From positions 124,001 to 188,000 of the forward strand of contig JAKJXP020000033.1 in the NCBI GenBank assembly GCA_022225965.2: 64,000 bases of DNA, read 5' to 3'. Each line of letters opens with the position of its first letter. Position 1 is the stretch's first letter. Source of the DNA: Diatrype stigma. Lineage: Eukaryota; Ascomycota; Sordariomycetes; Xylariales; Diatrypaceae. The translations under genes and the position numbers were made by a program. Under the pieces are notes generated by a model, which searched no databases, was not told the DNA's origin, and saw nothing but the letters and a program-made list of their open reading frames with translations. This document shows, one piece after another, positions 1 to 12,823 of this stretch.

Positions 1-2804
1 GGCAGACAATGACGCCCTAGCGGCGTTTTTGAGCTCGTCTCCTCTGCCCCTTCTTCCTGTCTCTCTTTCTTCTCTTTCTTTATTTCTTGCCTCCCTTTCT
101 CTCTTTCTGTCTTTCTTTGGTCTCTTCCTTGTTTTCTCTGTTTGTCTGTCTAACTGACGGACCAGATGACGACTGACGAGGCGGAAGGAGGTGACAGGTC
201 GATGGGTGGGCGAAACAAACGAACGAATGAATGCCCTTATGCCCCGGTGGTGAGACAGAGAAACATCCACGGGGATAGGAGCATGGATAGGGGTGGCTTG
301 GGATGTCTTCCCTCCAACTGCTCCAACACATACATGGCTTTCGTTGACATCTCTCTATACAGTCTCGCTGGTGCTTGGTCTACGCATATACTGGCATACC
401 GACGGATGCCTACGTGCCAACCAACCTTCACCTAAGGTATCTAGTTAGTTGTACGCCTACCAACCTACCTAGTAATATTTACCTCCAAATGCCCCCTTTC
501 CAGCTTTCTTGATACCAATGCAGCTCCGTTGGGTCCATCGTGCACGCAATGGGGAAGCCCAGCTAGACCTGTAGAGACAGGTAGGTAAGTATATAGCTAG
601 GTAGCTAGCTATGTAGGCAAGTAAACAAATATCCAGACATATGAAGCCAACAGACTTTCAAGCATGCAAGCATATAGACGTATACATATGTACAGACATG
701 CATACAGATCTATGTAACTTACCTGCATACATGCCTTCACCACATACCATCACTACATACCAACCATACGCCAGGACCAACTGGTAGAACCCCATAGCCT
801 TACCAGAACAGAACAGGGCAGACGGACGGATCCCCCACTGGGAAGAGGTGGGTTAGTGGTAGTACAGGTTCGAAAAGAGGTCACATATCTACGTTTGGAG
901 ATCAACAGCCTTCAGGCCTGGCTGGTTTGCCCAGCCCATGGTGCACGCATATGTGGATAGGTGGATGGATAGGTGGATGTGCGGTCGTGTGGCGTGTGTA
1001 AGTGCAAGTGTATGTGTGTGTATGTCTCGGGAATATACCGAATAGTTAGCTCGTGCTCTTCACCCCTTCCCCCTCCCCCACATCCTCATCCCAGTTCGTC
1101 TGTAGCTGTTGCAGATTTCCAAACGTCACCTAGGTCCCTGGTAAGCAGATAGGTGTCTAGCTGGGAGCTGGGGGAAGGAGGGGCGTGGCGGATTTCTTTG
1201 TTCTGGGAAACTTGGCGTTTGCGAGCTTGTTGGTCCTCTTCAGTCTATGCGTTCCTTTCTCCCTTTTCCCCTTGTTTTCCCTAGTAAGCCCTTTTCCGTT
1301 CCCAGAAATCCCCACGTGCTCCATAATGCCCATCGCTCAATCCATTCTTTGGCATAATACGTCTTGTTGGATGTTGGTAGGGCGGTAACCACTGCGTCGG
1401 TGTGCATGCGTATCTTTATACATGTGTAATACGGACAGACGGTGGTTTGGGAGATGCCGGGGTCGCTGCGGAATAGGCTGGGGGCGGCATATGAGATATG
1501 AGCAGAGGCATGGAGAGATGTGATGAGTATAGAGTGTAGTAGGTAGGTCTAGGAGTGAGACAGGATTCCCATTGGCACGTGGCAGGGGCTAACTAACTAT
1601 ATCTACATGTCAGAATAATTAAACTATTCAGTCTCATCTGACGGACCAAACGAAGGGTGTCCCGAGATCGTGGAAGCAGGGATTACACAAGGTTACCTAC
1701 TTACTTACCTTTCATCACCAACATCATGCGGCTCATTTCTAGGTGAACACTTACACGAACCAACCAAGGTGTCTACTGCGAATACTTCCCTGGCCTTCAT
1801 CTAAAGATGTTCTGGGTACAGTAACAGCTAGGGCACGAATATCGAATTCAATAGCCATATAGATATGGATTCCTGAGAGGTTGTATGTATTGTCTACCTA
1901 CTGCTAAGGTGAAATAGGTGTGCACCGGAATGTAGACATCTCCTGTCCTAACTTCATCTGGCTGGAATGGGCAAACGTGGGACGCCCAAGTAACCCCCTG
2001 GCGTCGGTAGTTACGTGTGTACTTCAGAGAGAACAAAGAACAGAAGGTTAAGCACCGACCTACACAGAATACAGAACTCACTAACCGAACAATGCTGGTT
2101 TATCCATTCACTGAGATCGGCATCGCGACTTTGTGTAGTGATCATGTCAATTGTAGACTAACATACAATGTGGATGTTGGAGAAGTAACATTGTCTCGGG
2201 TCTCACAGCCCATTCCGTAATTAAGTATGTACCTACTGGTAAGCATCCTCCCTAATAGTAGTTGGCTGAGTGGAATTCAAGTTGCTTGACTTTTTCTAGC
2301 CATAACAAGCACCCGAATAGAAACGTCTCTGGTTGATGGGGAACACAATCGTCTTCGCTAATTACTTACCTACCTACTTAGTACTCACTGCCATCGCTAC
2401 AGCCTACAGGTAGCACCATCACCAGCTCACCACCCCTGACCACCCGAAAGCAGTAAGTAGCACACAGCAGATGGAATAGGGCCAACCAATCAAATGGTCT
2501 CAGATTCAACGACCAACGAACCGACAGACGAACCAACAACATTCGCGCATAACTCCGAACCCTTCTTTTGGTTCTGCTCTCCCCCGTCCAGTACGCAACT
2601 AACTACATCCCAACAGCTCCCGAAACATTTTGTTGTTCTGATTGCACTAGGTAGAGGTGGCCGGGGAAGTGGGACTCTGTAATTAGGTAAGTAGGTAGAT
2701 AGAGATTATGACGAGTGCTTCTTCCGTTTCCCATTCCTCTAAAACAGCAAATCGCAAATCACGATGGTTCATTCACAGCTAGTTTTTCCTTGTTCCCTTT
2801 TCCT
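1..2804. other. non-coding spacer with simple-sequence runs
   Basis: No open frame here looks like a protein. The stretch is rich in short purine/pyrimidine runs (polypyrimidine at about 35-140) and in dispersed TACC/GGTA tetranucleotide runs, for example around 580-600, 2370-2380 and 2685-2702. The same motif recurs in most spacers of this window. The right end is the 3' flank of RVB1, which is transcribed toward it. Confidence 0.6.
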
Positions 2805-4581
<1,777 letters not shown>

Positions 4582-7500
4582 CTTGGCGAGCTGAGGTGAC
4601 CCGGATACGGTCGGCGGTGTCTTCCTCGGTTAGGTCTCGATAGCGGATTGCGACCTGCTGAAATGTCGGTCGTCGAATGCCGTATTCGGGGTATCTGATC
4701 GAGTCGGTTGTAAATTGAATTGCGTGGTTGTGTTGTTATGTTGTTTCTTATGTTTGTTGGAAAGCTGGGATCGCATTCGAAATTCTAGTTCCTGGCTTAG
4801 TTTAGTCGAGGTCGGTCGGTAACTACAGGTGATGGCCCTGGAGCTGGACCTGCAGCTGCAGCTGGAGCTTGCCGCGAACTTTTTCAGTTAACGCGATTGA
4901 CACTGTGCCCTGGAGTGGTTAACACTGTAGCTAGCTACCTACGTAATGCCCCACACCCCACCAACATTTAACCCCTTGAACCATTTGACCTCTTGAATCA
5001 TTCTGAACTTCGAACTCCTTGCTACTTGCTACTTCCATACCTACATCCATGGATACTTACTTATATATGTAGGTAGCTACTTGTCGTCATTGCAGCTGTT
5101 ACACTTATCATTGCGCTGTTTTAATCAAATCATTACTATGATACAGATTCCACATTACCAGTGCGAACACCAATCATTCTAGCCATGGATATGATACATC
5201 CTGTCTACCTGGCAGCCTGGGTACGTCTTAGTCACACAGGGTCGACACCGCCGCCGTGAGCAAGTATAGGGTGAACCTTCTATATGATACTCTCCCATAC
5301 AGACTTCATTTGTAGTTATCATTACTGGGTGGCAGCTCGACCAAGAGCTTCCTATTCCGCGCAATGCCTGCTCCGTGCTTTGTCGTGCAGGTGCGACCCT
5401 TTGACAAGCTGGGCTTTGTGATGTGCTCCTCGATACGTACTGTCCATATGTAAGGGTTGTGCTCAGAGATGCGAGGTCAAGCTATGCGAAAATGTCATGG
5501 GCCATGGAGAAGCAGAGCCCAGTGGCCTGACTATTTTAGGAAGATGGGACGCTGCTGCTAGAGGTTCATATGCCTGGCTAACCGAGACTACAGGATAACA
5601 TTACTAAGCAGAGGGGAATACGACCCGCCTACTTTGCACTTCCTGCAGGACCAGACAGCCAAAAAATGCTACAACGGTCCCATCCTGCCCATCTGCGGGA
5701 CATATAGTTTGTTCGAGTAGAAGGGCGGGCTGTGGTTATGATGCAGGGAGCAACCTTGACAACCCGGACCTCCCGCCGTTCGTATGCCACAAGTACGCAT
5801 TGTGCCTACTTAGACGTCCAGGATGGAATCAGGCGCCAATGCATGATCAGTTACCTGAAAAAGGGCAGGGGAACCATCATTGCGTTCGCGAATGACTGCG
5901 GCTAACTAATGCTGTCAGCCTGGTTACTAATCAGTGCCCCTGGGAACACAAGAGGAAATGACAATTACTGGAAGGCGAGGGAAGGACAGCGACGAAGCTC
6001 GGGTTCGACCTCCTAGCCAGTCACTCCAAATTGGCTATGATGACCACAATGGTCTATGGACCGTCATGCATCCTATCAGCATGCCCGGGTTGCAGAAACC
6101 GAACGTTGATTACCACATGCGGGCCCCTGTATTGTTCCTTCGGGTATTTGGGTGTACTTCCGCGGGTCGTGCATGACTTGGTGGCGTTGCTTGGTGGAAG
6201 CAATGTTGAAGATAAAAGACGATAAGGTAAAACTACCTAGGTCGAGTCTATTCGAAGTCGTGGTGATCGAAGGTATCGCGGAGCTTCTGTAAGTGTGGAA
6301 GTAGTGAAGGGGCATCTGCAGGGAGAAGGAGTGCAGCGGTATGTGAATGGTAGATGGTCTGCAGCCATCTAAGTGGGTGGGGGCGTTAAGTGCGGTATGG
6401 CTGCTTGAGGTGGTGATGAGGTTGCTAATGATATGAAGACCTCACCTCGGCGACTGAGATACTGTATGGCGTGGATGGATTGAAAGTGACAGCACTAAAC
6501 AGGTTAATCCAGCAATACGGCCGCCCAACGGTTGCTTCAAGTCAGACATGGACGGCACATGGGGAGGGAGGAAACCATGGGACGGAGAGTGCAGCAGCAC
6601 AGCACGGCTAAACACTGGGATACCGGACCTTGGGTATATATGGCCAAATAAGCAGCCGTCCTACTAATCAAGCGACGCGAGTACCGCAGCATGCAAGTCC
6701 GGTGTATGCTGAGCCTGGTAGAGGACGTGACTCATGTCTAAGGACACCAGCCGGGTGACAAATCCCTCGGGGTTTGGGAGTAGGGTGCCCTTGTACCGAT
6801 GTCCTCAAGGGTATCCCGTAATTCGCGGATTGCTTACGCTTGGCCAGTCAACTTCCGCGGGTTGCTCTTTTTGCCATCCGTCTCAACTTTTTTCTGTTTT
6901 TCTCCGATACTTTTGCTATGCTGATAGCAACAGCAGCATATTCTCGTTGCTTGGTACTCGCGGCGGCGGTGGTGGTGATGGTACTAGGTAGTTTGGCGGA
7001 CTGGGCAGAGGCGAGCCACGACAGCTGGTACCTCTCCATGGCATGCGGAGGTACATGCATGCCATCGTCGGGTCTGCTGGCGCAGTGGTACGGGTTGTAT
7101 GTTTTCGCTGCCTACCTATTGAATAACCACACACAACCACACACCTAGTTTCCCTAAATACATTCGTGGAGGCCCTAGGTTCAACCCAAGGTGTTACCTC
7201 ATCTTTTTGCTATTCCCTTCTTTTCCAACACTTCCCCTTTCTTTAATCATCAGTAATAGCTAACCCAATACAATTATTTCTAGACATCACCCATCATCTT
7301 GGCCGGTATCCCAGCCCCTGCCGTTCAATCGAATCAAGATCTTGCTAATCCTATCGTATGCGTTTGATGTTATTGGCGCGTGCACGAAACAACTAACCTG
7401 TGGTCTTCTTCTCAGCTACTACCCACGGGCATAAGCCATCGTAACTACATGCCTACATAATCATGGTCTGCCTAACACAAGTAAGTCACTGCATTGGACC

Positions 7501-8305
7501 TTACGAGTTCGTCTATCAAAGAAATGCCTGGCAGAGCATTGCAGGAATTCGACCAGTCGGCCTCAATGCCGTCATATAGCCATACCATTATACTACGACG
7601 CATATGCAACCCTTCAAATTAGATAAGTAGTCAAGTGCTGGACCAGGATTATACATGGTGATATATACGAGCGGCGTTTTGTCCTCTTGTCCAAATAATA
7701 CCACCCAAGCAAGCAGTCCCGGAGGCTCTGTCGTCAGATTTAAATGCGGCTCCATTACTTGCCTACTTAGTTGCCTGCTTAACTTGGCGATTATGTCGAA
7801 CCAGTTTGCGGGGTAAGCCAATCGGAATGTTTCCCTCTTCTAACTCACGCATGGTGGAGACTGAAATAAGGCTGATATATTCGGAACCTACCATCATGCA
7901 ATGGGAGGTCGGGACTCCGTGTTGTTTCATTGGACCTGGACCTCTACTACCAATGCCTTACTGTACTCAGTAGCTCATAAGCTCGCAGGTGTTGTTTGTC
8001 AGGGTAGTTTAGTCAGAACTTCAAATGCCAAATCTCTAAGGCAGGTCTAAGTGGATTATATTAATTAGCTATATACTAGAACTCACCGAGAATACCGGTC
8101 TTCGCGACGAGAAAATGACTCTTCGCTATATTATACATGGACCCTCGTCATAACACCCTCAATCACCCTAATCAACGGCCGTTAGCCTCCTGCGAATCTT
8201 TGGGCCCTTAGACGAAACGCCGGCAATCCTCTACCGTCGATGATGCCTACGCCCAGATCTGTCCCTCGATTCTGATAGGGAACCTTTCATCGCTCATGTC
8301 TGAAG
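4582..8305. other. 3.7 kb spacer, no gene recognised
   Basis: Open frames of 60-100 codons occur on both strands (for example 6734-6991 and 6840-7148), but none has a recognisable motif, a consistent splice partner or gene-like codon use. The first few hundred bases must hold the RVB1 promoter. GGTA/TACC runs are again present. I see no repeat family or RNA gene. Confidence 0.5.
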
Positions 8306-9666
8306 TTAATCGCAGTCTCTTCCGACTCTGGCCACCCGTTGAATGACCGGGATGTGCTTCTTGACGGCTTGCACCCAGGGGTGATCCCACCGAACATGTT
8401 TCCGCGAGCCCGAGGACTTCACGATCACGTTCGAGCTCAGAGGCGTGCACTTCTGCAGCGAGGTGAGCCAGTAGTGCGTCAGCCAGTTCTGGAAGCCGGC
8501 CCAGCCTTCCGCGGGGGGCCCGAGCCGGAACCCGTCCACCCACACGTACCAGCCCTCGCGGGCGGCGCGGATGTTGCTCAGCCAGTCGTCCGCCGTCGGT
8601 CGGAACCACCCCGGCCTATTCCGGATGTTCTCCGCCAGCCTCTGGACCAAGCCCTCGTCATCCAGGTCGATGTAGAACGGCTCGTCGAGCCTCTGCCCGA
8701 AGATCTCCGCCTCGCCGATCGTGGTATTCTGGCCCGCCAGCAGGGATCTAACACCGGGCATCTCGAGCTGGACCAGCTTCAGGTTCGTGAAGTAGGCCGG
8801 GTGCAGCAGGTACGGCAGGCACGAGATGGCGGTGGTGGCGACGCTGCCGTCCTCGTCATTGCACGATAGGAGCACGTTCTCCACCCTCTGGCACAGGTCC
8901 CCGACCCGGCTCGGGCTCCAGTCGCACGTAGCCTGCACCTGCAAGACGTCGTGCCGCACGTCGAACCACGTCGCGGTCTGGTCCCAAGCGCCGCCGATCA
9001 CCTCGCCCGTGAACCAATCCCACTCTCCCGAGTCCCACACCCCGTGGAACGCCGTCGGCCGCCCGGTGCGGCAGGCCACGCGGCGCGACTCGCGGCACGC
9101 GTGCGCGAGCGCCGGCGGGCCCTGCGTCCACAGCCAGCCGCGGAAGTGGCGCGCCAGGCTGTGCACGCGTCGCGGCATGGCGAGCGCCCAGACCATCTCG
9201 CGCAGCTCCGGGGCAGGCGGGCGAACTGGGGGAATCCCGACGACAACGACGGCGCGCGCGCGCCGACGGCCTTCCGCAGCGCGTCGAACTCGGTCGCGAA
9301 CTGGCCCGCGGCCCGGTCGAGCGTGCTGACCCGCTCGGAGAGGTGGGCGACGGCCTCGGCGAAGCGCTCGCCCGACCGCAGCTCCCCCGCGGAGACCTGC
9401 AGGTGGGCGTTGCGGCGCAGAAGCGCGACCTCGCGCTCGAGCCCGGCGATGCGGCCCTGCAGCTTGCGCTGGTCCGCTTGCCGGTTGTCCTCTAGGCGCT
9501 CGATCCGGTGCTGCCAGCGCCTGTCGCGCTCCTGCAGGGCGGCCTCGAGTTTGGCGATGCGGCTGCGGTGGCTTTCCTCCTCCCTCGGTTCGATGTCGTG
9601 CGCGCGAGAGCTCAGCGCAGCGCCGTGAGTCGGGCGACCGGACATGCGCCCCCTGCCCGGTGGCAT
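8306..9666 (-). pseudogene. 2EXR-domain protein gene with a one-base frameshift
   Basis: Reading leftward from an ATG at 9666 (or 9645), the first part encodes a charged helical coiled-coil segment followed by FPQFARLP, the opening of the fungal 2EXR domain. The frame then shifts: the continuation ELREMVWALAMPRRVHSLA and the remaining 290 or so residues, including a Trp-rich C-terminal half, lie in another frame down to the stop at 8306. The break is in the CCCC run of the CTGCCCCGGAG segment near 9215; one extra C would give the expected LPPELREMVW. The span is 1,361 nt, so one added base makes it a multiple of three (about 453 residues). No plausible intron fits, since only about three codons separate the two frames. 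It may be a recent pseudogene or a homopolymer sequencing error. 2EXR proteins are common fungal proteins of unknown function. Confidence 0.7.
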
Positions 9667-10729
9667 TATCTTAGCCTTGATGGTGAGTGATCAATGGCTG
9701 GCTGATGGCTAGTCTAGGTAGGTAATGGGTTGCCTGGTTCATCCAGTTATACTGTCACGGAAGATTGTGTTCAGCGTAACCTGATGACAAGTGAAATTAA
9801 ACCATTGGACTTCACTAAACCCCAAAGCATCGCTGAAGCTGAAGCATGTGACGCCGACGTCACAGGGTTACACGCGAGATCACGTGGCTAGGTAGTCTTT
9901 GAGGCGCCAACTAACTACATAACCCAATTGCTGTGAATAGCTAGTGTGGCTTAGCCAAGTTGGAGTTCTGGCGCTGGAGTTCTGGGGTTGGTCCGTCGGA
10001 GTCCAGGCGCTCAGTGTTGTCTGGGGTTGCAGTCACAGGGGTTCATACTTGGTTTAGGTACTGTTGCTCAGTGGTTTTAGTGAAATGTCGCGCTTAACCT
10101 CCAGCTGCAGGCGTTCAACGGTTAAACCTGAACCTTCAAGCTTTATAGTACAAAAAGGGGTAACTACCATTAGGTCCATGTTAATCAAGCAATCACTATA
10201 TACAACAAAGCCGCACTCCGCTCAGTTGCACTCAAGGGAACTGCCTGCAGAGGTCGTCAGCGACTCAGCGCGGCATGGCATCTGATATACTCTTAATATA
10301 GGCCAAATGCGTCCATGGAGTAGCCCCGGCTTCGGCTGCACAGCCAGGTGGAAATGCGGCGCAAGTATACTATGTTCATATCCGTACCTATGCCAGGCCT
10401 GAGGAAGGATTTGCGGATGCAGGTTGTACCGTTCCGGCGGGGGATTCCAGAAACCACCTGCAGGAAGCCCCTTACTGCAACTACCTATGTATTAGACCAA
10501 TGTTGGTAGAGCCAGTGCCTACCTCCTATATCCGGAGAGGAACCCCCTTACTGCAGCACGATCAATGTTGGTGGAGCTGGTGCCAACACGAGTTTCGAAC
10601 AACCAGTTGCCCAGCACATCAAATATCCATGAACAGAATGCCCTTCCTTTTCAACAATCATCACATCCAAGCATAGCTACCTAGTGTTAAGAAACACGCA
10701 CCTGCTGTATCACCCACAACTCAAGCACA
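9667..10729. other. spacer between 2EXR gene and GST
   Basis: No coding region was recognised. The stretch must contain the divergent promoters of the 2EXR gene (-) and the glutathione S-transferase (+). The segment at about 10320-10620 includes partially repeated phrases such as two copies of a CCCCTTACTGCA motif near 10470 and 10544, but no clear element boundary. Confidence 0.4.
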
Positions 10730-12823
10730 ATGGCTGCCATCCCGCCCGAGAAAGCTCCTAAGCCCGGCCTGAACATTTACGGCTGTGCGGCTGTAAATCC
10801 AGTCAAGCTGACCATCGCCGCCGAGGAACTTGGGTAGGTGCATACACTATCTATCTTCGTGTCCGGCGGATGCCAGCCCAGAAGATCTGCCCGTGTGCCC
10901 TACCCTCTTTGATACCTCTAGCTATTAACTGATTAGCATCCCATACAACTATGTCTGCCTGGACATGGCTGCCGGCGAACCCCAGGCCGAGTGGTACGCG
11001 TCCATCAACCCGAACGGCCGTATGCCCGCCCTCGTGCACGTGAAAGAGGATGGCACGTCCGTCACTGTGTTCGAAAGCGCCGCCTGCTTGCTCTACATGG
11101 CTAGCGAATTCGACAAAGAGCACAAGTTGTCGTACCCCATCGGCACGCCCGACTACTGGACGCAGCTGTCCTGGGTAAGTGCTGTCTCCGAAGGCAAACC
11201 AAGGCTTTCCGGGGCACTCGGTTGACATCGTCTCTATTGCACTAGCACCCTAGCGCAGAGTATTTAGCCTAGAGCAGCAGAAGCTGATTTCCTTCAGCTT
11301 CAATAACCTTCATCAATACAGCTTCCTTTTTCCGCATTACAGTGCCCGTCCATCAGGTTATGAGCCCTCTGAGCTTCCAGAGGCTTCGCCCGCAACCTCC
11401 TTTCTTCATCTTTTGATGCCATCGTCGGATTTTTCCGTTTCGAAGCCCGAGCGGCCGGGCAGGCGCTGCTGTTAAGCAGCTACTGCCCGGGCTGTTGCAA
11501 TTCAACAATTCATCAAATTCATCAAATTCATTATACCAGCAGCCGTTGTTTTTTTTTGCAAAGCAACGGGGGTGCCATATAAGCCCCCTTCAGCAATTAT
11601 CACCAGACTTCCTTCATCCTTCGAATTCGGGTTCGAAATTCGTCGTACAAAGCCGGTCAGGTTTGAACCGTTCAAACAAGCCTTCGAGGAGAGCTCCCTC
11701 GTTGAAGCATTCGGATTTCGAATTGCCCTCCAGCCGTATTCGAGTTGCCCCTTCTAGCCGGATTCGAGCTGCCTTCCTTCTTTTCTGCAATATTCGAATT
11801 GTAGGAAAATTTTTACCGCTAGCGCCTTAGTATGCATACAAGCCGCAATTGTTTAAATTCCTTTTACCTATCCACCTTCCAATTCCTTTGCAATTGCAAT
11901 TCCTCCATCTTTGCAATTGCAATTCCTTTAATTCCTTTACTTTACTTTGCAATTCCTGCACTTCCATTCTTTCACCTTCTTTTATCAAGCCACCTTCGCC
12001 ATGGCAGCCTATCCAGTACACACTTTTCCTCCCGTCCCGCAGCTGCGGGGCGAAAGCAACCTAGCTGAATGGAAGCTGGGCGTATATCAGAAATACCCCT
12101 ACTCCTCACCCCTCAAAGGGCATACTAAATATGAAAACTGGCCTTTGAAAAGGGGTAATTCTGTATATAGCTTCATTTTGCACTCCCTGCTCTAGCCTAC
12201 GGGGGTGTATTGCACTAGCACCCTAGCGCAGAGTATTTAGCCTAGAGCAGCAGAAGCTGATTTCCTTCAGCTTCAATAACCTTCATCAATACAGCTTCCT
12301 TTTTCCGCATTACAGTGCCCGTCCATCAGTCTCTTGGTAGCTATCGTGGCAGGTCGCTGGCTACGGGCCCATGACGGGCCAGGCCGTCTATTTCTGCCGG
12401 TATGCCACCGAACCAGCGCCGCTCGGGGTCTGGCGCTACACGTCCGAATGTCGACGGCTCAACCATGTTCTGGATAAGCGGCTGTCTGCCTCTCCATTTG
12501 TTGCCGGAGACCGGTTGACGGTTGCGGATGTCGCGGTCTTCATCTTCGCGCACTCTGCCAGATGGGCCGGCATTGACATCAACGCGTACCCTAACGTCAA
12601 GGCATGGCACGAAAAGCTCGCACAGCGGCCCGGCTTTCAAAGGGGGCTGCAGGTTCCTGTGCCTTACCAGTTCAGTGACGAGGCGGTGTCGAACCCCGAT
12701 GCTGCAGCTCAGGAGCCTTACAAGATGCAGCGGAAATACGGCGGCCAGGCCATCAAGGCGTGGACGGATAAGTGGAAGGGCGAGGTGGTGCCTGTCCCCT
12801 CTGACCATGCCAATCTAGAATAG
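10730..12823 (+). CDS. glutathione S-transferase, intron 2 invaded by a retroelement
   Basis: Cytosolic GST of the fungal Ure2p-like/GstA type, expected to conjugate glutathione to electrophiles. Three exons join in phase: 10730-10833, 10937-11174 and 12341-12823, giving 274 residues. The N-terminal thioredoxin-like domain contains the strand NIYGCAAVNPVKL, the cis-Pro motif GRMPALV and the glutathione-contacting FESAACLLYMA. Exon 3 opens with LSWQVAGYGPMTGQ and carries the all-helical C-terminal domain, including FVAGDRLTVADVAVF (N-capping Asp). Intron 2 runs from 11175 to 12340, but 1,093 bp of it is a miniature LTR element plus its target duplication; removing these leaves a normal intron of about 67 bp. 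The coding frame is undamaged. Whether the swollen intron is still spliced correctly is uncertain, because the element separates the branch site from the acceptor. Confidence 0.88.
11230..11235. repeat. target-site duplication, left copy (GTCTCT)
   Basis: GTCTCT directly precedes the left LTR and recurs at 12329-12334 directly after the right LTR. Fusing the flanks across one copy regenerates a normal intron end. The length is 5 or 6 bp because one T may belong to the LTR. Confidence 0.85.
11236..11355 (+). repeat. left LTR, 120 bp
   Basis: Begins ATTGCACTAGCACC and ends GTCCATCA. Every base matches the copy at 12209-12328. The left boundary is uncertain by one T. Confidence 0.9.
11356..11368 (+). 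other. primer-binding site for a half-tRNA of initiator Met
   Basis: The sequence right after the left LTR, GGTTATGAGCCCT, is the reverse complement of AGGGCTCATAACC. That is the anticodon stem-loop (CAU anticodon in CUCAUAA) of eukaryotic initiator tRNA-Met, not its 3' acceptor end. Drosophila copia and yeast Ty5 are known to prime this way, with a cleaved half-tRNA. The match was judged from remembered tRNA sequence. Confidence 0.75.
12001..12195 (+). CDS. truncated copia-like Gag frame inside the element
   Basis: An ATG at 12001 opens a 64-residue frame, MAAYPVHTFPPVPQLRGESN..., with the segment LRGESNLAEWKLGVYQ resembling the start of Ty1/copia Gag proteins (strand, short loop, conserved Trp). 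It stops in the segment just before the right LTR. No nucleocapsid knuckle or polyprotein follows, so this is a leftover Gag start in a non-autonomous element. Whether it is translated is unknown. Confidence 0.5.
   Translation: MAAYPVHTFPPVPQLRGESNLAEWKLGVYQKYPYSSPLKGHTKYENWPLKRGNSVYSFILHSLL
12209..12328 (+). repeat. right LTR, 120 bp
   Basis: Identical to 11236-11355. It is preceded by a short G-rich stretch (ACGGGGGTGT) in the polypurine-tract position and followed by the second GTCTCT. Only TGGTAG then separates it from GST exon 3. Confidence 0.9.

Larger units (their letters stand above)
11236..12328 (+). mobile_element. miniature Ty1/copia-type LTR retroelement (TRIM-like)
   Basis: A 1,093 bp unit bounded by identical 120 bp direct repeats (11236-11355 and 12209-12328) and flanked by the duplication GTCTCT. 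A primer-binding site follows the left LTR immediately. The interior has no protease, integrase or reverse transcriptase, only a short frame at 12001-12195 resembling the start of a copia Gag. Orientation (+) is set by the primer-binding site and the Gag frame. Identical LTRs mean a very recent insertion. It must have been mobilised in trans by an autonomous relative. It is classed as TRIM-like because of its size and lack of pol. Confidence 0.9.

Noticed and set aside
860..885. GGTTCGAA word tested as a tRNA B box
   Set aside because: No acceptor-stem pairing or A box at the right distance was found; the same check failed for similar words near 6000, 10595 and 11632.
6734..7148. Overlapping rightward frames near 6.7-7.1 kb, one with a hydrophobic segment
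   Set aside because: The longer one starts at a non-ATG codon, has no motif and its codon use is not gene-like.
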